Source of the DNA: Porphyromonadaceae bacterium UBA4259
GTDB lineage: Bacteria; Bacteroidota; Bacteroidia; Bacteroidales; Muribaculaceae
DNA: 15,072 nt
NCBI GenBank assembly: GCA_002396125.1
Contig: DGWL01000029.1
Location: forward strand, 17,852-32,923
Direction of reading: 5' to 3'
The translations under genes and the position numbers were made by a program. Within the stretch, counting starts at the first letter, position 1, and each line of letters opens with the position of its first letter. Shown piece after piece: positions 7,522 to 14,057 of this stretch. The notes beneath the pieces were generated by a model. The model did no database searches and had not been told where the DNA came from. It saw only the letters and a list, made by a program, of their open reading frames with translations.

Positions 7522-9189
7522 TTAAGAGCGGTGGTTTAGTGCGATTAATGAGCGTGCGTTGTCGAGTGCGGCCTGATTTATCTCGCTGCCGCTCAGCATG
7601 CGGGCAATCTCAATCACGTGCTCCTCGTCGGTGAGACGCTCCACGCCGGTGATGGTGCTGGTGGCAGTGTCGGTCTTGAACACTCGCATGTGACTGGTGC
7701 CGTGGGCTGCCACCTGTGGCAGGTGGGTGATGGCAATCACTTGAATGTGTTGAGCAATGTCGGCCATCATGTTGCCAATCATGTTGGCAATTTCGCCCGA
7801 GACACCGGTGTCCACTTCGTCGAAGATGATAGTGGGCAGGTTCATCGAGAGTGCTATAAGTGACTTGATGCAGAGCATGAGCCTTGATATCTCTCCTCCC
7901 GATGCGGTGTCCTTGACTGGCATGAGTGGCTGATTCTTGTTGAAGGCAAAAAGGAATTCCACGCTGTCGCAACCGGTGGCGTTGAGTTCAACCTGCTTGA
8001 AGTTGATGTGGAACTGCAAGTTTTTCATGCCCAGGTTTTGTGCTAGTGGCTGCAGCATGGCGATAAAATGCTTGGCTGCCTTCTTGCGGTCGCTTGAGAG
8101 GGCTTGTGCCATGCGCATTGCCGCTTGCTGCTGGCTGGCTAGGGTCGCTTCAAGGGTCGATATGCGCTCTTCGCTGCAGTCGATGGTGCTGAGTCGCTGT
8201 GCATATTGCTCTTGCAGAGCGAGCAACTCGTCAACGCTCTTCACGCCATGCTTTCGTTCAAGCGAGTAGATGACATTGAGGCGATCTTCAACTTGCTGCA
8301 GTTGGGCAGGGTCGTCATTTAGGCCTTCCTCAATCATCGTCACGCTTTGCGCTATGTCTTTAAGGTCGATGAGTGCTGTTGCCACGCGACCGCTCATGCC
8401 ATCAATATCACTCAAGTTTTGCTCGGCATTGGAAAGCGTTGCTTGAACTTCGCGTAGCTGGTCGATGAGTGATTGCTCCTCGCCATCGAGCATGCTGGCC
8501 ACCTTCCACAGGTCCTCCTTGAGACTCGAGGCATTGGCCAGCCTGCGTTGTTGAAGTTCCAGTTCCTCGTCTTCGCCGGGCTGTAGCGCTGTTTCCCGCA
8601 GCTGCTCGAGCTGGAATCGCAGGTAGTCCTCCTCACTGCGGTTGCGGTTGAGATTATCACGCAACTCGTTGAGTTGTCGTTGAGTGCTGCGAAACTCCTC
8701 GTAGGCAGCTTGATACTGTGATAATTGCTTGTCGCAAGCGGCGATACTGTCGAGGATGGAAAGCTGGAATGCCTGTCTTGAGAGCAGCATGTTGCTGTGC
8801 TGCGAGTGGATGTCGACCAGCCGCATCATGAGTTCGCGCAACATGCCTAGAGCTACTAAACCATCGTTAACGAATGCCCTTGAGCGTCCGTTAGGGTTTA
8901 TTTCGCGGCGTGCTATTAGTTCGCCGTCGTAGTAGTCGATGTCGTTCTCGTCGAAGAAGCATTTAAGGTTGTAGCTTTTAATGCTGAACGTGGCCTCAAC
9001 CACGGTTTTGCGTGCCTTGTCGCGAATCGACGAGGAATCGGCCCTTTCGCCTAGAATTAGCGCCAGGGCTCCAAGTATTATAGATTTTCCCGCACCCGTT
9101 TCGCCGGTGATAATCGTGAGCCCTTGCGGGAAATCGATATCGAGCTGGTCGATGAGCGCATAATTGGAAATAGATAGTCTTTTTAACAT
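7522..9189 (-). CDS. recN: DNA repair protein RecN
   Basis: A 555-residue SMC-like ATPase that acts in recombinational repair of double-strand breaks, where it holds or bridges DNA ends and works with RecA. The N-terminal half-domain carries Walker A GETGAGKS (29-36). A long coiled coil (about 155-375), shorter than in true SMC proteins, is typical of RecN. The C-terminal half-domain carries the ABC signature TASGGEISR (428-436), Walker B TIIFDEVDTG (453-462) and the switch histidine in AITHLPQVA (His489). Length is standard and no motif is missing. The gene sits between the DUF4835/PorD-like gene (55 bp upstream) and rlmB (37 bp downstream), all on the minus strand and probably co-transcribed. 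No LexA-type SOS box is evident just upstream, so regulation is probably through the operon promoter. Confidence 0.96.
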   Translation of the reverse strand: MLKRLSISNYALIDQLDIDFPQGLTIITGETGAGKSIILGALALILGERADSSSIRDKARKTVVEATFSIKSYNLKCFFDENDIDYYDGELIARREINPNGRSRAFVNDGLVALGMLRELMMRLVDIHSQHSNMLLSRQAFQLSILDSIAACDKQLSQYQAAYEEFRSTQRQLNELRDNLNRNRSEEDYLRFQLEQLRETALQPGEDEELELQQRRLANASSLKEDLWKVASMLDGEEQSLIDQLREVQATLSNAEQNLSDIDGMSGRVATALIDLKDIAQSVTMIEEGLNDDPAQLQQVEDRLNVIYSLERKHGVKSVDELLALQEQYAQRLSTIDCSEERISTLEATLASQQQAAMRMAQALSSDRKKAAKHFIAMLQPLAQNLGMKNLQFHINFKQVELNATGCDSVEFLFAFNKNQPLMPVKDTASGGEISRLMLCIKSLIALSMNLPTIIFDEVDTGVSGEIANMIGNMMADIAQHIQVIAITHLPQVAAHGTSHMRVFKTDTATSTITGVERLTDEEHVIEIARMLSGSEINQAALDNARSLIALNHRS

Positions 9190-9244
9190 TATTGGGAGTA
9201 GATGGGAATTGCTGGGAAACCTGAACTCTTTCTATTGAGCTCTA

Positions 9245-10162
9245 TCACTTAGGGTCGGTATTCTTGATGCGGTTGAGGCGATCGGTCTCGGTGGGGTAGA
9301 GGGGGTAGAGGGTTTCGTAGACCTTTTCTTTCTCGGTGCTGTTGGCCTTGGAATAGATGTTTACGAGTTCATCCATCTTGGCGTCCTTAAACATCGACAG
9401 GCACACCGACATTGGTGCCACATCATAGATTTTCTTTAATGTCTCGAGCGACTGGGTGATGGTTTGACGTCCTTTGTCAACACTGGTGACCATCTGGTCG
9501 AGACCCAGGCGGTGGTAGTTGTAGAAAATTTCGCGAATGGCGTTAGTCTGCTTGTCGGTATAGGCGCTAAGGATAGAACTGCGGTTTTTGCTGTCCTCAA
9601 AGGCTTTCCATCCACTCTCGCCGCTGCTTTGCGCCAGGCGCACTATGTTTCCAAGTTTCTCAAAATAGGGGTCGCCGCCATTGAGGGCAAACGAGTCAAA
9701 ATCGAGCGCGATGACAAACAGGGCATAGAAATTGAGTATTGCCGTGAGGTTACTCTGCATTTCTTGCTCGTTATAGATGAGCTGCTCATTGTTGTCATAG
9801 TTGAACTCGATGCGAGTGTCCTTGAAGTTAAGCAAGGTTGTGGTGTAGGAACTGTTGTATACAGGGCGTGTGCTCTGCACCTGAAGGTCGCCCTTCATCT
9901 TGCCAGTCGACTCGTCATACTCGGCTATCGTCAGGTACATTTTGCACTGAATTTTCTCATTTACGGCAAACTGAGCATCGGTCCACACTGTTGTGTTGAG
10001 ATACTCGTTGACAGCCTCTTGCAAGGTGTTGAAGATGTCCTTGTTGGCATTATTCACCTTCTTAGAGTCGATTTCAAATGTGCAATTAAGCTCCTGCGCT
10101 GTGGCGACAAGGCAAGCTAACGATGCCATGGCAAGTAGTAATATTCTTCTAATACTTCTCAT
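9245..10162 (-). CDS. DUF4835 family exported protein (type IX secretion PorD-like)
   Basis: A 305-residue exported protein that I recognise as the DUF4835 family, restricted to Bacteroidota. Residues 1-22 form a signal peptide (MRSIRRILLLAMASLACLVATA). The mature start QELNCTFEIDSKKVNNANKDIF is characteristic, as are TWTDAQF-like and IQCKMYLTI segments and the central FYALFVIALDFDSFALNGGDPYFEKL (about 145-175). Some annotations call this family type IX secretion system protein PorD; I recall this only from annotation names, and its mechanism is not established here. The start is set at the ATG (10162) instead of the TTG three codons upstream because it gives a standard start. It begins the operon with recN and rlmB. 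In many relatives coaBC lies just upstream; here an unrelated operon ending in a terminator does. No consensus promoter was found in the AT-rich gap before it. Confidence 0.85.
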   Translation of the reverse strand: MRSIRRILLLAMASLACLVATAQELNCTFEIDSKKVNNANKDIFNTLQEAVNEYLNTTVWTDAQFAVNEKIQCKMYLTIAEYDESTGKMKGDLQVQSTRPVYNSSYTTTLLNFKDTRIEFNYDNNEQLIYNEQEMQSNLTAILNFYALFVIALDFDSFALNGGDPYFEKLGNIVRLAQSSGESGWKAFEDSKNRSSILSAYTDKQTNAIREIFYNYHRLGLDQMVTSVDKGRQTITQSLETLKKIYDVAPMSVCLSMFKDAKMDELVNIYSKANSTEKEKVYETLYPLYPTETDRLNRIKNTDPK

Positions 10163-10267
10163 TACAAGCAATTTAGTCGTTTTCTCCTAATAATAAATAT
10201 ATTATTACATTATATATAATAACGTATTGGACAATAAAAAATTGTACTATTTTCGACGTGTTACATG
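10163..10267. other. Very AT-rich gap upstream of the DUF4835/recN/rlmB operon
   Basis: This gap contains a TATATATAATAA-type stretch (about 10196-10222) and should hold the operon's promoter. On the minus strand I found no clear TTTG/TAnnTTTG pair. An AGGAG lies about 20 nt before the ATG, too far for a normal Shine-Dalgarno. Confidence 0.5.
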
Positions 10268-10301
10268 AAAAACGCGCTTCACAACAGCGAAGCACGTTTT
10301 T
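10268..10301 (-). terminator. Terminator of the sigma-factor operon
   Basis: A 15-bp stem with a 4-nt loop (10283-10286). Read on the minus strand every pair forms, two as G-U wobbles, and the 3' arm ends in five U residues. Read on the plus strand the same two positions become C-A mismatches. The structure therefore belongs to the minus-strand transcript and ends the operon whose last stop codon is at 10332. Confidence 0.8.
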
Positions 10302-10331
10302 CAAAGATGAAGTAGGGTGATGGATGTATTT

Positions 10332-12482
10332 TTAATTGGAGCGGATGGATTCCCGCTCTTTAGAGTCGCGATATACATTGTTCACCTTGTTGCTACCAAA
10401 CGTGTAAGAGACGCGAAACTGCACCGAATGAGAGTGAATGTTGTTGCGTGATGAGACGGTGTAGTCCGTATAATGGGCTGTGGAGCGGGTGATGTTCCAG
10501 CCAAACGGGTCGCTGACTGAGGCAATCAAAGATAGACGATTGTCAAGAGGCATATAGCGCAACTCGCAACCAATGAGCGACATCGACTGGTAATGCACCA
10601 TTCGCTCATTATAGGGGAAGTAATGGCTCAGTCTCACGTTGAAAACAAGGTTGTGCTGGCGGTTGAGCATTAATGCTGTGTTGAGTTCCAGCTTTCCGCT
10701 CCAGTCGCTTTGGTAAAGGTCTTTGAAATCGGCAACCTTGGATTTGGCATAGGAGTTGAAAACCTCTGCGCCAACATTCAAGCTCCACCATTCAAATAAT
10801 GAGCGATTGTAAGAAGCATAAATACCAGCCTTGTTGCTATTAAAACAGTTTTCGGGTGTTGTTTGCTGGCTTGCATCGGCATTGAAACGAGTCACGTAGC
10901 CAATGGCATTGTGGCTGTAGGAATTGTAAAGCACAGCGTAAAAGCCTTTAAAACTGTAGCTTATTTCAGCGTTATGAGTTGTAGTAGGTCTCAAGTCGGG
11001 ATTCCCCGATACATAGTCATTGGTAGTTGTATAGTAACGGAATGGATTTAGGTCGGCAAAATTAGGACGACTGATACCCATTGAGTATGATAGGGAAATC
11101 CTGCCTGCATTAAGATTATTCCAGCTCAGGCTAATAGAAGGAAAAAGAAAGCCGTAGCTGTTGTGGTGGCTCTCGTTACCAATTTCTTGATGCCCATTCA
11201 CAGTCGTGTGTTCATATCGCAGCCCCAGTTTACCGAAAAATGATTCGGACAAACTCTTTTCAGCACTGAAATATAATGCAGAGGTGTTCTCGTCATAGTT
11301 GAACTGGTTGCTCTGCAACATGTCATTAATCCACGAGCTTGCGTTGTAATTACCAACATTTAAAGCCGTGTTGTTGCATATACTCGTGAAAGCAATTCCG
11401 GTTTCCATCTTGAAAATGCTGAATGGTAGTGTCGCATCAATCTTTACCGAGTGTATGCGGTAATTATTGTGCCCTTCATTAGTTAGCAATGTTTCATTAT
11501 TCCCACAAACAGTTGTGACTTTTGAAAACGAATTGCTGTTGCGGTTGAAGAAGTTGTAAGTAAAGCTGAGCATCTTACCATTGTTGTCTAATTGCCAGTC
11601 GGAGAAAGCAGTAATAGTCTGGGCATTATTGGGGCGTGCCGGCGATTGGTTTTGGGATTCTAAAATATTGTCGGTGTCAATAGTAATATCCTTCAAATTG
11701 CTTCTTAGTCTATTATTACTGAAATTGGCAATAATACCGGCTCCCAGTCGATCGCTGAATTTATATTTGAAAAAACCATTTATGCCAAGTGACCTATTGG
11801 TGAAATGTGTGGTGCGTTTGGATGTCTTGATGTGGTCTTCGAAGGTGTAAACGCGGTCAAGGTCGTTAATGCCCTTGATGTCGTTCCAACTTGCATTGAC
11901 CGAGATTTCAACTTTTCGAGTGGTGTGCGATAGGCTGCCACCAAACATATAGTTGAAACTTTCGCGTACATTGCCGTTTGCCCACACATTGCCGCGAGTG
12001 CCTAGGGATTCATTGCGTGTAGTAATGCTGATGAAAGCGACATTAGAACCAGCTGCATATTTTGCTGGTGGGGTGGTGAGCAATTCAATTTTCTCAATGC
12101 CCGATGCTTGCAGGTTTTTTAATTGCATGGCTATTGCGTCATTACTCATCTCCAAGAGCCGACCGTCAACGATATACCTCACCGAAGACTTCCCGGCAAC
12201 GGTCACGGCATCACCCTCTACTGTGACACGCGGTATTCGGTCAAGTACCTCGATTCCGTTTAGTCCCTTGGCAAACGTGTCGTTCTTGGTAAGATAGACA
12301 ATTCGGTCGGGCGATTGCTTGAGCACCGTGCGGTGTCCCAGTACTACCACTTCGTTGAGTTCGAGCACTTTGTCCCAATAGTCGGCGATGGAATCGATAG
12401 TTGCGGAATCGCTCATCTCCTGACCATATAGGGACACAGGAATTATTGCCATCAAAACGATGGCATGAAAAAGTTTATTCAT
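10332..12482 (-). CDS. TonB-dependent-receptor-like outer membrane beta-barrel protein (OMP_b-brl_3 type)
   Basis: A 716-residue outer-membrane protein. Residues 1-20 are a signal peptide (cut near LYG|Q). LNEVVVLGHRTV (about 42-53) begins a plug-like domain: EVLDRIPRVTVEGD, SVRYIVDGRLLEM and IEKIELLTTPPAKYAAGSNVAFISITTR (to about 156) are the usual plug landmarks. The rest is a beta-barrel with alternating aromatic/polar strands, including GISRPNFADLNPFRYYTTTNDYVSGNPDLRPTTTHNAEISYS, typical of the outer membrane beta-barrel family, and a final SVQFRVSYTFG strand. The carboxypeptidase-like domain usually found before the plug in this family is absent; only about 20 residues separate the signal peptide from the plug. 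It is the last gene of the sigma operon, 19 bp after the 127-residue gene. There is no SusD partner. The ligand is unknown, and active TonB-dependent transport is uncertain. Confidence 0.88.
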   Translation of the reverse strand: MNKLFHAIVLMAIIPVSLYGQEMSDSATIDSIADYWDKVLELNEVVVLGHRTVLKQSPDRIVYLTKNDTFAKGLNGIEVLDRIPRVTVEGDAVTVAGKSSVRYIVDGRLLEMSNDAIAMQLKNLQASGIEKIELLTTPPAKYAAGSNVAFISITTRNESLGTRGNVWANGNVRESFNYMFGGSLSHTTRKVEISVNASWNDIKGINDLDRVYTFEDHIKTSKRTTHFTNRSLGINGFFKYKFSDRLGAGIIANFSNNRLRSNLKDITIDTDNILESQNQSPARPNNAQTITAFSDWQLDNNGKMLSFTYNFFNRNSNSFSKVTTVCGNNETLLTNEGHNNYRIHSVKIDATLPFSIFKMETGIAFTSICNNTALNVGNYNASSWINDMLQSNQFNYDENTSALYFSAEKSLSESFFGKLGLRYEHTTVNGHQEIGNESHHNSYGFLFPSISLSWNNLNAGRISLSYSMGISRPNFADLNPFRYYTTTNDYVSGNPDLRPTTTHNAEISYSFKGFYAVLYNSYSHNAIGYVTRFNADASQQTTPENCFNSNKAGIYASYNRSLFEWWSLNVGAEVFNSYAKSKVADFKDLYQSDWSGKLELNTALMLNRQHNLVFNVRLSHYFPYNERMVHYQSMSLIGCELRYMPLDNRLSLIASVSDPFGWNITRSTAHYTDYTVSSRNNIHSHSVQFRVSYTFGSNKVNNVYRDSKERESIRSN

Positions 12483-12501
12483 TTCACGTTGTGTTTTTTA
12501 G

Positions 12502-12885
12502 TTATTTAAATGCTTTTTCCTTGCCTTGGATGAAGAAGAACCCACTACCGTTCTGGTCGCGTTGCAACCCTATGAAGATGACTTCTCCGTTGTTGATAAC
12601 TTGCAATGAGGTGTATTGCCCATTACTTTCTTGATGGTTGGAATATTGAGAGGCTCGTGGCGTATCACGCTCTATGGCGTCGGCAATCTTCTTGATGATA
12701 CCGAGGTTGTTCTTTACCGTAATGCCACGATAGTAGTTACCATTGTTTTTGTAAATGGAAACCGTTACACTCTTATTGTTGTTGAAGCGACCATCAAACA
12801 GGTTTTCCACGTGTAACTTAGGTGGCTTGGCAAAAACTGTCACACAAGTGACGATACACAGTATGGCTATAAGTAAACGTTTCAT
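12502..12885 (-). CDS. Small exported protein, DUF6108-like
   Basis: A 127-residue protein with a clear signal peptide (MKRLLIAILCIVTCVTVFA, cut near residue 19), so probably periplasmic or surface-located. The mature part begins KLHVENLFDGRFNNNKSVTVSIYKNN and continues with NLGIIKKIADAIERDTPRAS and a beta-rich end (TSLQVINNGEVIFIGLQRDQNGSGFFFIQG). It resembles, from memory, the small Bacteroidota family DUF6108, often encoded next to sigma factors; I am not sure of this. It overlaps the upstream TM-protein gene by 4 bp (ATGA), so translation is probably coupled, and precedes the outer-membrane protein gene by 19 bp. A role as a periplasmic partner in sigma-factor signalling or envelope function follows from context only. 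No catalytic motif is visible. Confidence 0.75.
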   Translation of the reverse strand: MKRLLIAILCIVTCVTVFAKPPKLHVENLFDGRFNNNKSVTVSIYKNNGNYYRGITVKNNLGIIKKIADAIERDTPRASQYSNHQESNGQYTSLQVINNGEVIFIGLQRDQNGSGFFFIQGKEKAFK

Positions 12886-13358
12886 TTCGAGTGGTTTATT
12901 TGATTCATGAATTGTTCTACCTTGGCTTTCTCATGGGCCTGCTGCTCGTCGACAACCTCCATGAATTTCTTCATCTTGGCTACATCGGCCTCGGCAATTT
13001 TATGAGCCATTTTAGAGTTTACCTTCTCACCGGCAACATAGACAATGCAGTTGTCATTATTCTGATTTAGGCTGAGGTGGTTGTATGTTATATATATTCC
13101 CAGTGCCATAGCAACGCAAGCGGCCACTCGCAAGGGCAATGCAAAAAAGCCTTTGTGCTGTTTTGCGGCTTTCAGCTTTAATGTTCGTGAAATCGCCATT
13201 AAGTCTTTAGTTTCGTTGATGATGGTAGATGCAAAGTGGCAGTGCCTCAGCACATATTCCAGCTCCGCTTCTTCAAGAACAGAAAGCTGGCAATCAATAT
13301 ATAGCTGGCACAGCCTTTCAACTTCTTCTATTGAGAATTGAATATTTAGATGATTCAT
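12882..13358 (-). CDS. Single-TM protein, probable anti-sigma factor
   Basis: A 158-residue protein that I do not recognise by family name. The N-terminal ~70 residues are predicted cytoplasmic; the LYIDCQLSVLEEAELEYVLRHC stretch (19-40) resembles the start of anti-sigma domains, and Cys17, Cys23, His39, Cys40 and His41 could bind metal, though the canonical HxxxCxxC zinc motif is absent. One membrane helix follows (about 72-95). A periplasmic tail (96-158) has YVAGEKVNSKMAHK and then a highly charged helix. It overlaps the sigma gene by 4 bp (ATGA) and the next gene by 4 bp, so all three are probably translated in step. It lacks the FecR domain of usual Bacteroidota anti-sigmas. The anti-sigma role rests on position and topology. 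Confidence 0.8.
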   Translation of the reverse strand: MNHLNIQFSIEEVERLCQLYIDCQLSVLEEAELEYVLRHCHFASTIINETKDLMAISRTLKLKAAKQHKGFFALPLRVAACVAMALGIYITYNHLSLNQNNDNCIVYVAGEKVNSKMAHKIAEADVAKMKKFMEVVDEQQAHEKAKVEQFMNQINHSK

Positions 13359-13834
13359 TGGTTCAACTTTTTATAGGTTTCACTAATCTTCTTGCGCGTG
13401 CGACTCATGTTCATTCTCACCGCCTCGACCGACATTGACAATTGTTTTGCAATGTGTTCATAGTCGCAGCCTTCATGGGTGACAAGATTGAATATTTGCC
13501 GTTGGAGTGGTGTTAACTGCTGTTGCAGTAGCTTCTCAAGTCGTTCAATATCTTCGGTTTCCATGCAAAATTGTGGCACATCACTTGAGTTGATGGTGTC
13601 GATAGGGATTGTGCGTCTTTTCCTTAACAGGTCAATGCAATGGTTGCGCAGTACTGCAATGAGTTTGCGTTTAGCTTCTTGTGTGGTCTCGGGATCGCCT
13701 TTCTCACTCAACTTGAGCCAAGTGTCCTGGACTGCATCTTGTGCCTCCTCATCGCTGTGCAGGTAGCGCATTGCGATGTGGTGCAGCTTGTCACGCAAGC
13801 CCATAAAGGAGGATGTCATCAAGTCATGTTGCAT
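13355..13834 (-). CDS. ECF-type RNA polymerase sigma-70 factor
   Basis: A 159-residue extracytoplasmic-function sigma factor that should direct RNA polymerase to a specific set of promoters, probably including its own. Region 2 lies in the N-terminal half (GLRDKLHHIAMRYL, then DEEAQDAVQDTWLKL, the core-binding and -10 recognition part), followed by AVLRNHCIDLLRKRR. Region 4 is in the C-terminal half: LTPLQRQIFNLVTHEG, then the helix-turn-helix YEHIAKQLSMSVEAVRMNMSRTRKKI. The start at 13834 is chosen because region 2 normally begins within about 10-15 residues; an ATG at 13900 would add 22 mostly hydrophobic residues (MFLKLYVFLLLRFGG...) not typical of sigma factors, but cannot be excluded. 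It is the first gene of the four-gene operon. Upstream, a weak promoter-like pair (ATTG at 13958-13955 and TACCATTG at 13935-13928 on the minus strand) overlaps the 36-bp palindrome. Confidence 0.88.
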   Translation of the reverse strand: MQHDLMTSSFMGLRDKLHHIAMRYLHSDEEAQDAVQDTWLKLSEKGDPETTQEAKRKLIAVLRNHCIDLLRKRRTIPIDTINSSDVPQFCMETEDIERLEKLLQQQLTPLQRQIFNLVTHEGCDYEHIAKQLSMSVEAVRMNMSRTRKKISETYKKLNQ

Positions 13835-13940
13835 GTCACTATAAAGACGTTTATCACCCCCAAAACGTAACAGCAAAAATACGTATAATTTCAAAAACAT
13901 AGTGTTTCTTGTGCTTTGTCATAGAAACAATGGTATTTCA

Positions 13941-13976
13941 CATTAAAAATCTGCCAATCTTGGCAGATTTTTAATG
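13941..13976. promoter_or_regulatory. Perfect 36-bp palindrome between divergent genes
   Basis: The 17-bp arm CATTAAAAATCTGCCAA (13941-13957) is exactly repeated in inverse at 13960-13976 around a TC centre. Its inner core TGCCAA-TC-TTGGCA (13952-13965) recurs as TGCCAA-GA-TTGGCA at 14027-14040. It lies just upstream of the ATPase promoter and overlaps a weak candidate promoter for the sigma gene. An operator for a dimeric regulator is the simplest reading. A cruciform or hairpin role is possible; termination is unlikely because no gene leads into it. Confidence 0.85.
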
Positions 13977-13981
13977 TCATC

Positions 13982-14013
13982 CTTGCGCAATTGAATAAAA
14001 CTCGTTACTTTTG
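13982..14013 (+). promoter_or_regulatory. Promoter of the AAA ATPase gene
   Basis: CTTG (13982-13985, one mismatch to TTTG), a 20-bp spacer and TACTTTTG (14006-14013), followed by CA, fit the Bacteroidota consensus. The start would be near 14020, giving a leader of about 38 nt that includes the 14-bp palindrome at 14027. Confidence 0.65.
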
Positions 14014-14026
14014 CATCGTAAAAAAA

Positions 14027-14040
14027 TGCCAAGATTGGCA
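14027..14040. promoter_or_regulatory. Second TGCCAA-N2-TTGGCA palindrome, in the ATPase leader
   Basis: A 14-bp palindrome (TGCCAA, GA, TTGGCA) located 17 bp before the ATG and just after the predicted transcription start. It is the reverse complement of the core of the 36-bp palindrome; the two centres are 75 bp apart, about seven helical turns. A bound protein here would block early transcription, so repression or autoregulation is a reasonable inference. Confidence 0.75.
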
Positions 14041-14057
14041 AAAAATTAATATAAGCA

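Noticed and set aside
9464..10120. 218-codon plus-strand open frame opposite the DUF4835 gene
   Set aside because: It is antisense to a gene with a signal peptide and family-specific segments; the Val/Leu/Ile-rich translation reflects reverse reading of Asn/Asp/Lys codons.
13874..13881. Minus-strand TATTTTTG as the -7 element of the sigma gene
   Set aside because: It matches TAnnTTTG, but no TTTG-like sequence lies 19-21 bp upstream of it, so it is not called as a promoter.
13835..13900. 22-residue N-terminal extension of the sigma factor
   Set aside because: The extra residues are hydrophobic and precede the usual region 2 start; kept only as an alternative start.
13941..13976. Rho-independent terminator
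   Set aside because: Both flanking genes are transcribed away from it, so no transcript in the window ends there; the duplicated core fits an operator better.
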